This document shows positions 13,008 through 20,454 of a stretch of 47,182 bases of DNA, in pieces. The translations under genes were made by a program, and so were the position numbers. The stretch is from a virus: the IMG/VR virus record IMGVR_UViG_3300030090_005560, positions 1-47,182 of that record. One strand, 5' to 3'. Under the pieces are notes generated by a model that was not told where the DNA came from, searched no databases, and saw nothing but the letters and a program-made list of their open reading frames with translations. Within the stretch, counting starts at the first letter, position 1. Each line of letters begins with the position of its first letter.

Positions 13008-13496
13008 ATGTCGATCAAACAAATGTCTCGGCGCGAAAACATGCAACTAACAGACGCTCGGCGGGAATTGCCGGGTTACGGCGACAACCCTCCGGCGTGG
13101 ACAGTTATCGAAATGGCAGCATGGCTGTCTGGCCAATTAGGCAGAGAGGTTAGCCTTGCGCAGGCTAGTAATTTTGCGCGCGACGCTGACGTGACGTTGT
13201 TGCCGCGCAAACCGACGCGGCGAGTAATGGACAGCGGCAATAAATTTATTGGGCATTGCCTTGCAGATTTATTTGCCGCAGTTGGACAGCCGGTGCCTCG
13301 TCATTTAAGCGACTGGCTAATGCATAAAATTACGCTTGAGGAGGCAGCTGATATGCGCGCAGACACGGCGCCGCATCAGGCGCCTATAAATTTTGCTGAC
13401 GCCACGCAATCAGAAACGTTGTTAGGACTGGTTCGCGGCAATTCATCGCCTGACGTCAACGGACACGATGCGTCACCGCGAGATCCAAAATGGTAA
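13008..13496 (+). CDS. Hypothetical protein, 162 aa
   Basis: CAGGAG lies 7 bases before the ATG. The product has WTVIEMAAWLSGQLGREVSL followed by AQASNFARDADVTLLPRKP, which could be a helix-turn-helix-like unit, then GHCLADLFAAVGQPVPRHL and a low-complexity C-terminus. It is placed directly ahead of the recombination genes. DNA binding is only suggested by the helical pattern; no family is named. Confidence 0.75.
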   Translation: MSIKQMSRRENMQLTDARRELPGYGDNPPAWTVIEMAAWLSGQLGREVSLAQASNFARDADVTLLPRKPTRRVMDSGNKFIGHCLADLFAAVGQPVPRHLSDWLMHKITLEEAADMRADTAPHQAPINFADATQSETLLGLVRGNSSPDVNGHDASPRDPKW

Positions 13497-13678
13497 CCGA
13501 ATGCGAATGGTCCGTCACAGAAACGGGCGTGGCTGAAGGCATGCACTACAGTATTCACCTTTGCATGGCATGTTCGCGGGAGGCCGTCGCTGTTGACGGC
13601 CGCATCAACCTGTCGCAATGGCAATGCTTTGGCGACCCAACACAACCAGGAGAATCAGATGGAAACAACAGCCGATAG
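13490..13678 (+). CDS. Small protein, unknown
   Basis: The product has 62 residues and overlaps the upstream stop by 7 bases and the exonuclease start by 20 bases. MVTECEWSVTETGVAEGMHY then SIHLCMACSREAVAVDGRIN contains a CMAC pair with a His nearby, a possible half zinc site. The tight overlaps support expression. Function is unknown. Confidence 0.6.
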   Translation: MVTECEWSVTETGVAEGMHYSIHLCMACSREAVAVDGRINLSQWQCFGDPTQPGESDGNNSR

Positions 13679-14567
13679 CCGCGACCTCTCAATTGAGGGG
13701 CCGCGTTTCTATATGGGAGGCAGTGACGCGGCCACGGCGGCGAACATGAACCCCTACAAAAGCAGGTATGCGCTCATCATGGAAAAGCGCGGGGCATGGC
13801 AGCCGGAGGACATTAGCGACCTACCGGCCGTGCGATTTGGAAACGAGCTGGAGGCATTCATCGCAGATGAGTTCTCGCTCCGCACGGACCTAAAAGTGCG
13901 AAGGCACTCGGGCGCGATCATCCATCCCGAGCATGAATGGATGGTGGCTCATATTGACCGGCGGATTGTCGGCCAAAACGAGGGCCTAGAAATTAAAAAC
14001 CGTGGCAGTGCCATGGCCCAGCATTACGGGTCGGGCGACGATGAAGCGCCACGTATCTACGCACCTGACATGCTGCAGTGTCAGCATTACATGGCCTGCA
14101 CCGGGTGGGACCGGTGGCATTTAGCGGTCTATTTTGGCGGCGGCGATTTTCGCACCTATCAAATTGAACGAGACGATGAGCTAATCGACGGGCTCATAGA
14201 AATTGAGGCCGAGTGCTGGGCGCAAATCACATCAGCAGACCCGGTCCAGCCGGAGTGGTCAGCGCCAACCGTGGGGAAAGACATTCTCCGCACTTACCCT
14301 GGCACAACCGGGGAAATCGTTACGCTGGGCGAAGAGGCCCAACATTGGCATGAGGTGGCCGTCATGGCCGGTGAAAAAGCCAAGCAATATTTGGCCGCGC
14401 GTGAGGCCGCGCTAAATCATTTGCGTTGGGAAATTGGCGAGGCTGCGGGCGCCATGATTCCAGGCGTTGACGGCGGATACACTCGCAAGCTGCGCAAGCG
14501 CAAGGCGTATAGCGTGGAAGCCAGTGAAGCGATGGTGATGGCATATACCAAAAAGGAAGTCGGATAG
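13659..14567 (+). CDS. YqaJ-family recombination exonuclease
   Basis: The start at 13659 has AGGAG 6 bases upstream and gives 302 residues; an open frame upstream is not needed. The family signature begins FYMGGSDAATAANMNPY. Catalytic residues of the PD-(D/E)XK core are visible as GNELEAF (Glu about 63), AHIDRRI (Asp about 100) and LEIKNR (Glu 111, Lys 113). QCQHYMACTGWDRWHLAVYF follows. Enzymes of this lambda-exonuclease-like family degrade one strand from a double-strand end to give 3' overhangs for an annealing protein. The partner is the next gene, which starts at the stop codon of this one. Confidence 0.93.
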   Translation: METTADSRDLSIEGPRFYMGGSDAATAANMNPYKSRYALIMEKRGAWQPEDISDLPAVRFGNELEAFIADEFSLRTDLKVRRHSGAIIHPEHEWMVAHIDRRIVGQNEGLEIKNRGSAMAQHYGSGDDEAPRIYAPDMLQCQHYMACTGWDRWHLAVYFGGGDFRTYQIERDDELIDGLIEIEAECWAQITSADPVQPEWSAPTVGKDILRTYPGTTGEIVTLGEEAQHWHEVAVMAGEKAKQYLAAREAALNHLRWEIGEAAGAMIPGVDGGYTRKLRKRKAYSVEASEAMVMAYTKKEVG

Positions 14568-15517
14568 TGACCCAGGAAATTACGACATTGCAACCGGGGC
14601 AGGCAATTGCCCCGATTGTGCCGCAAACCATTAGCGAAATGATGGAGTTCGCAAAACTCATCGCTGTCAGTAAATTGGTGCCAAAAGACTACCAGGGCTC
14701 GCCGGAAGATGTGCTAGTCGCCATGCAGAAGGGCATGGAACTGGGCCTGACGCCCATGGCCAGCCTGTCGACCATTGCGGTCATTAACGGGCGCCCAGCC
14801 ATGTGGGGTGACGGCATGCTAGGGTTAGTCAAACGGCATCCACAACATGTGGCAACCGAGGAGTATTTGACTGTTGAGGAAAACGGAGGCATGACGGCCA
14901 CTTGCATATGCAAACGTGCAAACGAGCCGGACGTTATTCGCACGTTTAGCGAAGCGGACGCACGCACGGCCGGATTGTTGGGCAAAGCTGGGCCGTGGAA
15001 GCAGTACCCAAAACGTATGCTGCAGATGCGCGCTCGAACGTTTGCATTACGCGACATGTGGGCTGACGTGTTTGCTGGCCTGACATCCGCCGAAGAGGTG
15101 GGCGACTATTCGCCAATTGAAGTCAGCACCGTCAGCACCGTCAAGCCTGTCAGCACTGCTGAGTCGGTCAAAGCACAGATGCAACTTGACCGCAGCGTAA
15201 AGGCGTTCACTGACCCGGCGCCCGCCGACGCCCAAACTGTTGACGCTGAAATAATCGAACAGCCGCCAGCTTCACCTGTTGAGGCTGAAATTGTCGAGGC
15301 GAACGATGACGACGGCATGCACAAAGATGCGTTTGAACGTCTGACATGGTTGCTCGATTTTGCGTCAGATGAGGAGTCGTATCGTGACGTGCAGGTGGAA
15401 GCCAGCGAAGCAAAAGAATCCATGTCAGCAGAGCAAATTAAGAAGTTGGCTGGCATGATGAAGGTCAAAGCATTGGCACTGAACATTCAGTGCAAGCGAG
15501 GTGAGTCTAATGGGTAG
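14567..15517 (+). CDS. recT: RecT-family single-strand annealing protein
   Basis: A GTG start at 14567 has AAGGAAG upstream, giving 316 residues. The RecT core is recognised from AMQKGMELGLTPMASLSTIA (about 52-71), NGRPAMWGDGMLGLVKRHP and WKQYPKRMLQMRARTFALRD followed by WADVFAGL. After about residue 185 the protein becomes low complexity (SVKPVSTAESV-like) and then ends in a charged helical domain unlike the core, so this RecT carries a C-terminal extension. It anneals the overhangs made by the YqaJ exonuclease and may bind the neighbouring SSB. Confidence 0.92.
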   Translation: MTQEITTLQPGQAIAPIVPQTISEMMEFAKLIAVSKLVPKDYQGSPEDVLVAMQKGMELGLTPMASLSTIAVINGRPAMWGDGMLGLVKRHPQHVATEEYLTVEENGGMTATCICKRANEPDVIRTFSEADARTAGLLGKAGPWKQYPKRMLQMRARTFALRDMWADVFAGLTSAEEVGDYSPIEVSTVSTVKPVSTAESVKAQMQLDRSVKAFTDPAPADAQTVDAEIIEQPPASPVEAEIVEANDDDGMHKDAFERLTWLLDFASDEESYRDVQVEASEAKESMSAEQIKKLAGMMKVKALALNIQCKRGESNG

Positions 15518-15941
15518 GGGAGTTAACCGGGTAACGTTGGTCGGCAATCTTGGCCGCGACCCAGAAATTAGGGCGGCCAATACAGGCACAAGCATTGCCA
15601 ATTTTTCGGTCGCTACGGCCGAGTCAGTTAAACGCGGCGACCAATGGGAGGACCACACCGAGTGGCACCGCTGCGTAGCATTTGGTCGCACGGCTGAGGT
15701 AATTGGCCAGTATCTGTCAAAAGGATCGCAAGTTTACCTTGAGGGGCGATTGCGCACGCGCAAATATACGACTAGGGATGGCACTGAAAAATCGTCCACG
15801 GAAATTGCGGTCGACGTTATGAACATGTTGGGAGGAAAGCCAAAGCAACAGCAGACACAGGAATCATCGTGGGCAACGCCGCCCGCTAAAACTGCAGCTC
15901 CTGCTGAAGAGCAAAGCTTCAACGACGACATTCCGTTTTAG
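15510..15941 (+). CDS. ssb: Single-stranded DNA-binding protein
   Basis: The ATG at 15510 has AGGTGA 5 bases upstream and is preferred to the GTG at 15501. The 143-residue product shows the OB-fold pattern GVNRVTLVGNLGRDPEIR, IANFSVATAE, TEWHRCVAFGRTAEV and SKGSQVYLEGRLRTRKY. A Gln/Ala-rich linker leads to the acidic tip DDIPF, which recruits replication and repair partners in bacterial SSBs. It belongs to the recombination unit with exonuclease and RecT and overlaps the recT end by 8 bases. Confidence 0.95.
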   Translation: MGRGVNRVTLVGNLGRDPEIRAANTGTSIANFSVATAESVKRGDQWEDHTEWHRCVAFGRTAEVIGQYLSKGSQVYLEGRLRTRKYTTRDGTEKSSTEIAVDVMNMLGGKPKQQQTQESSWATPPAKTAAPAEEQSFNDDIPF

Positions 15942-15950
15942 GGGAAAAAA

Positions 15951-16412
15951 ATGAGTAGACAAAATTGGGGCGCGCTCGATTGCGCGATGCAATACCTGGG
16001 CATAAAAGAGGTGCCCGGACATAAAAGTAACCCGGCCATTTTGGCTATGCTGCAGATGGACATGAAGTGGCCAAAAGATGACGCCACGCCGTGGTGCAGC
16101 GCGTTCGCCAACTGGGTGGCTTTCAATATGGGGCTGGAACGCAGCAAAAGCTTGCGCGCCAGAAGCTGGCTGCTAGTCGGTAAAGAAGAGTCGCTAGAAG
16201 GGGCAAACGCTAACTGCGTAGTGATATTTAAGCGCGGGCGAGGCAGGCAGCCTGGGCCTGACGTTATCAAGGCGCCGGGACATGTGGCTTTTTTCAGCCA
16301 TTTGCAAGACGATAAAGTCTGGGTCGTTGGAGGCAATCAAGGCGACAAAGTGTCAATTAAAGCTTACCCCCTGACTCAGGTGTTGGGCGTCCGTCGATTG
16401 CGGCGTGTCTAA
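15951..16412 (+). CDS. Endolysin-like NlpC/P60-CHAP amidase (TIGR02594-like)
   Basis: The 153-residue product has AGGGGA ahead of the ATG. Its pattern LGIKEVPGHKSNPAI, ATPWCSAFANWV (catalytic Cys about 49), APGHVAFFSH (His about 111) and VVGGNQGDKVSI is that of the TIGR02594-type cysteine amidases used by phages to cut peptidoglycan. No signal peptide is visible, so it needs a holin or another route to the cell wall. It is the last intact gene of the plus arm and is separated from the other lysis-type candidates on the minus strand. Confidence 0.85.
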   Translation: MSRQNWGALDCAMQYLGIKEVPGHKSNPAILAMLQMDMKWPKDDATPWCSAFANWVAFNMGLERSKSLRARSWLLVGKEESLEGANANCVVIFKRGRGRQPGPDVIKAPGHVAFFSHLQDDKVWVVGGNQGDKVSIKAYPLTQVLGVRRLRRV

Positions 16413-16575
16413 CGGCAGAGAAGCTCCGGCCGGTATTACGTTGGCCGAGTTCCGCGAGCTTTAAGAGGCGGGCCTAATTCACTCGGCACCATGCGGCGAC
16501 TGTGGCCGCATTGACGAGATTTGTGAGCAATGCCGGGACGACATTAACTCCCGGCCCACGATCATTCCCATTTAG
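16405..16575 (+). pseudogene. Zinc-ribbon ORF interrupted by one ochre codon
   Basis: A GTG at 16405, overlapping the endolysin stop, opens a frame that reads VSNGREAPAGITLAEFREL, then TAA at 16462-16464. It continues in the same frame as EAGLIHSAPCGDCGRI and DEICEQCRDDINSRP to a TAG at 16573. The second half holds two CxxC pairs and no ATG, GTG or TTG before the first cysteine, so it cannot easily be translated alone. A single base change (GAA, AAA or CAA) would restore a 56-residue zinc-ribbon protein. It may be a true nonsense mutation, a sequencing error or read-through. Confidence 0.6.
16532..16555 (+). other. Hairpin between the convergent arms
   Basis: A perfect 7-bp stem GCCGGGA/TCCCGGC has a 10-base loop and lies in the interrupted zinc-ribbon ORF. 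It could be part of the transcriptional barrier at the meeting of the two arms. Confidence 0.55.
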
Positions 16576-16987
16576 GCCCAAACATTTTCACGGCCCGGAC
16601 CATTGTCCGGGCTTTCCATTTTCCGGCACCGTCCTCCAACAGCATTTTGTGAAACAGGTCCGCAGCCTGCAAATAGTTCAACTCTGGCGGGCGCGTGTCG
16701 CAAAAATAATCATGGACTAGTGCTGCGCGCATGACGCGCGGGTCAAATTTGCTATAGGTCGCCGCCCACGTTAGACCAATCAGTGTCGGAATAGATGCCC
16801 CGTCATATACATATCCAGGGCGGATCGTCCATTCCCGGCCCGACTCATCATCAAACCGATACATGTTTAGCAACTGATAACGCGGTTCTTTACCTCGTAG
16901 ACGACGGTCGGCAGGCTTGACCGGCAATGGTCTGATGACAGGCATTCGCCCGTAAGTCGTCAACAAATCTTCGCGCATAGCGCCCAT
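16562..16987 (-). CDS. DUF1353 protein
   Basis: The product is 141 residues, last in the minus arm. IRPGYVYDGASIPTLIGLTW, RAALVHDYFC and QAADLFHKMLLEDG followed by RAVKMFGPKWE match the DUF1353 family. This is a small phage protein family usually found next to lysis or tail-fibre genes and of unproven biochemical role. The conserved HDY and Asp residues suggest metal or substrate binding. An internal ATG at residue 4 is an alternative start, as the ribosome site is weak. Confidence 0.85.
   Translation of the reverse strand: MGAMREDLLTTYGRMPVIRPLPVKPADRRLRGKEPRYQLLNMYRFDDESGREWTIRPGYVYDGASIPTLIGLTWAATYSKFDPRVMRAALVHDYFCDTRPPELNYLQAADLFHKMLLEDGAGKWKARTMVRAVKMFGPKWE
16593..16618 (+). terminator. 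Likely terminator of the plus arm
   Basis: The stem GCCCGGA/TCCGGGC has a 6-base loop and is followed by TTTCCATTTT. It sits inside the 3' end of the convergent DUF1353 gene, about 20 bases past the last plus-strand stop. The U-run is broken by CCA, so efficiency is uncertain. Confidence 0.6.
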
Positions 16988-16989
16988 AA

Positions 16990-17178
16990 TTATTTACCGA
17001 ACAAACTACCGCACACGTCGTTAACTGTTGAGCGGTTGGCATTGCCTGTTCCGGCTGCGTTATCACACCCAGCAGCAATACCCGTAGCAAGGCTCGCACC
17101 TACAGTGGCTACCGTCGCCAAACATCCAGACACAGCGAACGCTGCGCATACCACAATTACTAATTTTGCTAATTTCAT
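16990..17178 (-). CDS. Small lipoprotein
   Basis: The 62-residue product begins MKLAKLVIVVCAAFAVSGCL: a basic n-region, hydrophobic core and lipobox VSGC with the lipidated Cys at 19. The mature part is short and Ala/Gly-rich with two further cysteines. It should be exported and anchored in a membrane, as are phage o-spanins (Rz1) and superinfection-exclusion lipoproteins. The sequence lacks the Pro-rich body of typical Rz1. It overlaps the upstream gene as ATGA. Confidence 0.78.
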   Translation of the reverse strand: MKLAKLVIVVCAAFAVSGCLATVATVGASLATGIAAGCDNAAGTGNANRSTVNDVCGSLFGK

Positions 17179-17426
17179 GTTTTACCCTTGTTTTTTGCGC
17201 TTAACTTGGCTTTGGGAGGGCCGCATCCTACCGCGCTCTGCACTGGCATGACACCTACGGCCATAGCCTCGTACCCCGCTTTCATTAAAATTGGCCCGCC
17301 ATCAGCCTCTGCCTTCGCTTTGCATTCCGCCAATGACTCATAAGTAATGTCTGTTGGGACGCGGTGGCATTTTGGCTCCTGACCCGGAGCCAACATAACG
17401 CACAGCACCAAAATTAGTTCAACCAT
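17175..17426 (-). CDS. Small secreted or membrane-anchored Cys-containing protein
   Basis: The ATG at 17426 overlaps the DUF4376 stop as TAATG and gives 83 residues; a GTG 9 bases upstream is an alternative. The N-terminus (MVELILVLCVMLAPGQEP) is a short hydrophobic segment that can act as a signal anchor. Four cysteines are spread through the rest (PKCHRVP, AECKAKA, VGCGPP). With the following lipoprotein it may form the lysis or envelope group, but neither a holin nor an i-spanin family can be named. Confidence 0.65.
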   Translation of the reverse strand: MVELILVLCVMLAPGQEPKCHRVPTDITYESLAECKAKAEADGGPILMKAGYEAMAVGVMPVQSAVGCGPPKAKLSAKNKGKT

Positions 17427-18064
17427 TACGGCCACGCGTTTTCAATGTCAATTTCGCGTATTGCTTCGATGCTTGGCGCCGTCTCCGCAAGGGTCAATAA
17501 CGCGTCTTCGTTGTCGGCCGTTTCTACCAAAACTAACGCAACCAATTCAACTAACGCCGCAAACTGTGAGGCATCTAGCCGCACCCGTTTAGCCGTGTCA
17601 GTGCTCAATTGCGTGCAATAAAATGGCACGCCGCCTACTGGGTATGTGACGCCTGCCCCCATAGCACTGCCAATCAAGCCGTATCGGTCCACTGCCTCAC
17701 TATCAGTCTCAAACCTATACCCATGCAACACCACGCCTTTTTGACGCGACTGAGAGGCTTTGGCGGCGATTTGTGACATACATTTTTTTCGCGCCTGTTC
17801 CAGCGTCATATCCACGTAATGCCATTGTTGTTTTGCGCGATATCCGTCTGGCACAATTATTCCAGCCGTCGCAATCATGTACGTGTTTGGCGGTGATTGC
17901 GCAGCTTGGTCAAGTCTTCGCACTCCGAATGATGACAACGTTTCATCAGGCAATTTGGCGAGATTGGCAGAATTAATTACGCCGCTATTGTTGCGCGTCG
18001 CGTGCTCAGCAGCTGCGTTGGGCGAGGCCTGTATCCAGGCAGAGTCATTTTCAATTGCATACAT
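17426..18064 (-). CDS. DUF4376-containing tail-associated protein
   Basis: The 212-residue product has its family segment at about 90-190: LEQARKKCMSQIAAKASQSR, RFETDSEAVDRYGLIGSAMG and VRLDASQFAALVELVALVL. DUF4376 proteins are encoded after tail fibres in many phages and are thought to help fibre assembly. The N-terminal 80 residues contain a beta-rich GIIVPDGYRAKQQWHYVD section. The ribosome site GGAGATAA precedes the ATG. It lies directly downstream of the two fibre genes. Confidence 0.8.
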   Translation of the reverse strand: MYAIENDSAWIQASPNAAAEHATRNNSGVINSANLAKLPDETLSSFGVRRLDQAAQSPPNTYMIATAGIIVPDGYRAKQQWHYVDMTLEQARKKCMSQIAAKASQSRQKGVVLHGYRFETDSEAVDRYGLIGSAMGAGVTYPVGGVPFYCTQLSTDTAKRVRLDASQFAALVELVALVLVETADNEDALLTLAETAPSIEAIREIDIENAWP

Positions 18065-18066
18065 AG

Positions 18067-20454
18067 TTATCTCCCTGGGATGGGTGGCAGGCCGGTGCCA
18101 GTGGCGACGTCAGCAATGGCGACATAGAAATAGCTTGTGCCACTAGTATTGAGTGTTGAAGTAGTATCGCGCAGCTTGAAACCGCCTCCCCCGGTAGAGA
18201 GGAGGTCAAGATCTTTGTGGTCGGTGCCTTCAGCGCCGTCGCTATCTGCCTGCAGATACACCGAAGAGTCATCGTTTGTAACGTTACGCGCGGTATCGTA
18301 AATTTGCCATTCCTGCCCAGAGCCGCTGCCCTTGATTAGCAAAAAGCGAATTTTAAACCCAGTTAAAATCACTGGCCCGTCAACGTTTCCATTGCCAACA
18401 TATTCCCCAGCTTGCAAAAGCCCTGGCACGTTTCGGAAACAATACATCACATAAGTTCCGGCACCGAATATGGTGCCTCCGTTAACTACTGTAGATGTAG
18501 GTAGCGCCGTATAAACAGCGGAGTTGGTAGCGACCGCGTCAGTTGTATCCAACGTTAAATATTGCGTGCCACCCATGCCCTGCATCCATGTGTACCACGC
18601 GTCCGTGCCATTGCGTCGTTTGATAGTTACGAAATCTGGCGCACCTGACAGCCCGTGACCGTAAGTGGCAGCCGAGCCAGTAGCAGTAAATGTGGCAACG
18701 GAAATGTGCCCTTCAGACGCGACTTGAACCGTCGTTGTTATGCTCCCGTTGCCATTGCTCGCCGTGGTGCCGCCGTTAATTTTCCAAAGCCATGCGGCAT
18801 AGGTAGCCCCACTATCGTTAGTGCTATCCGCGTTATCAACACGTATTCCGTCAGTTTGAAAACTATCTAACCCCGCCTCAGTCGCCTCGGCACTGTTAAC
18901 ATCTGAAGCGACAACTTTTGTCACGCCTCGGCTTGAGTCAATTAACTTGTGGCTTTGCGACCCGTTGCGGCGCTTGTGCCACATAAAATCTGGTTGAAAA
19001 CCTGCGCCAGTAATATCACGATTGTCAGCCGCGTTGCCTGTGTACAACAGTGTTTGAAACACATCAGCGCCCTGCGTCCCCGGCTTTGCAAGATTGCTAT
19101 ATTTTGGGGGCGTATACCCTGTCGTTGGGGTGTGCGTCATGTCAGCGACCTTCGCGACAATGCGGGCGTCTGCATTGTTGTACGCGTCCATGGCAAAAAA
19201 CACTGGCGCTTCTAGGCCTGCCGACGACGTCGTTGACTGTAACGACCCGCCTTTGTACCAGCGGATAACGTTGCTATTTAAGTCGACTTCTATCGCTATG
19301 TGGTCGTTGGTGGTGAAAGATGCCGGTGAGCTATCAATCGTTGACCCCTCGTGGAGAATTGCGCCGCTCGGGTCATATCCGTAGCTGCCCGGAACAGCAG
19401 CGCTGCCTAACTCGTGCGACCCGGAGGTGGCATGCACCGAGTCGTCGCGCATAGTCGCCGCGTCCACCAGTCCAACTTTAGGATAGCCAGATGCGTTGTT
19501 TGCAATGTCGAATTCAATGACATGCTTACCTGAATAAAACCCTGGCGTAACCACTAACAAATTAGCTTCAGACCCGTCCGCCGATCCACCGACAGCCCCG
19601 CCTTCTTCAAAATAAACGTTGCCGCCACCGCGCAACAGCGGGTTAAAAATCGGCAAAGGGTCTGTGGGCGTGTCATCACTGCCGTTCGCCGCATCAGACA
19701 TACTGCTTGCGGTGAAGTTATTCCCTTTGCTGCTGTCGTCAGTGCCGTCGCCAATGTCACTGGCCAGAAAAAAACTTGCAGTTCCGCCAGCGTTGGCAAG
19801 CGCTTTCAAGTCAGCTTCGGATTTAAGATAGTGAACGCTTCCGTTCGTTCCTACGGTGTGGCTATCCAACACGTCGCTTGGCGTGAGCGCGGTGTTATCC
19901 GCGTGCAAAATAGCTGCAAAAGAACCTTCCCAATAATTTTGCAGCGAGCTATAACTTTGCACACCAATATGTTGGCTAGTGCCATCGTTCCACGACGTAT
20001 CGTAATTCAGGCTCGGATTTGTACGGTTTGTTGATTGCTCAACCTCATTCACATACAGCCGCCAGCGAAGCGCGGCAGACGCATTTGCAGTATCGCAAAC
20101 GCACAAAAACGTGTACCACTCACTATCTCGAATTAGACCGTCGCTATAAACAGCAGCATTTACGCTGCCGCCGCTGTAGTCAAAAAATTGCAGGTCTTGC
20201 TCGGCGCGCAACAAAAGAGCAGTTTGAGATGAAGTGCCGCTAGCACATTCAAAAATATAACGACTACGTGCGCTAAAATCGGTAACTCGAAACGCACCAA
20301 ATATTGACCATTTGCGAGTGCTAGTGCCCGTGACGCTGCTGCGCGACAAGTAATCAGCGCTGCCGTCGAACCACGCAGAGCGAGTAATGTTGTTGGCTTC
20401 GGTCCAGCCACCACCTCCCGCTGCTTTGAACCTACCTTGAAGTGGGTTGCCCAT
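18067..20454 (-). CDS. Tail fibre or receptor-binding protein with concanavalin/SPRY-like and DUF7483-like domains
   Basis: The 795-residue product has a Gly-rich N-terminus. A LamG/concanavalin-like region follows at about 20-225 (SAWFDGSADYLSRSS, ALRWRLYVNEVEQS), then a SPRY-like region at about 280-440 (GFYSGKHVIEFDI, YGYDPSGAILHEG, AIEVDLNSNVIRWYKGG). The long C-terminal beta-rich part (AGFQPDFMWHKRRNG, GAPDFVTIKRRNGTDAW, YFYVAIADVATG) resembles the DUF7483 domains of many environmental phages. Such proteins bind surface glycans. It starts at the stop of the fibre with the T7-type N-terminus (TAATG), so the two probably assemble together. Confidence 0.82.
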   Translation of the reverse strand: MGNPLQGRFKAAGGGGWTEANNITRSAWFDGSADYLSRSSVTGTSTRKWSIFGAFRVTDFSARSRYIFECASGTSSQTALLLRAEQDLQFFDYSGGSVNAAVYSDGLIRDSEWYTFLCVCDTANASAALRWRLYVNEVEQSTNRTNPSLNYDTSWNDGTSQHIGVQSYSSLQNYWEGSFAAILHADNTALTPSDVLDSHTVGTNGSVHYLKSEADLKALANAGGTASFFLASDIGDGTDDSSKGNNFTASSMSDAANGSDDTPTDPLPIFNPLLRGGGNVYFEEGGAVGGSADGSEANLLVVTPGFYSGKHVIEFDIANNASGYPKVGLVDAATMRDDSVHATSGSHELGSAAVPGSYGYDPSGAILHEGSTIDSSPASFTTNDHIAIEVDLNSNVIRWYKGGSLQSTTSSAGLEAPVFFAMDAYNNADARIVAKVADMTHTPTTGYTPPKYSNLAKPGTQGADVFQTLLYTGNAADNRDITGAGFQPDFMWHKRRNGSQSHKLIDSSRGVTKVVASDVNSAEATEAGLDSFQTDGIRVDNADSTNDSGATYAAWLWKINGGTTASNGNGSITTTVQVASEGHISVATFTATGSAATYGHGLSGAPDFVTIKRRNGTDAWYTWMQGMGGTQYLTLDTTDAVATNSAVYTALPTSTVVNGGTIFGAGTYVMYCFRNVPGLLQAGEYVGNGNVDGPVILTGFKIRFLLIKGSGSGQEWQIYDTARNVTNDDSSVYLQADSDGAEGTDHKDLDLLSTGGGGFKLRDTTSTLNTSGTSYFYVAIADVATGTGLPPIPGR

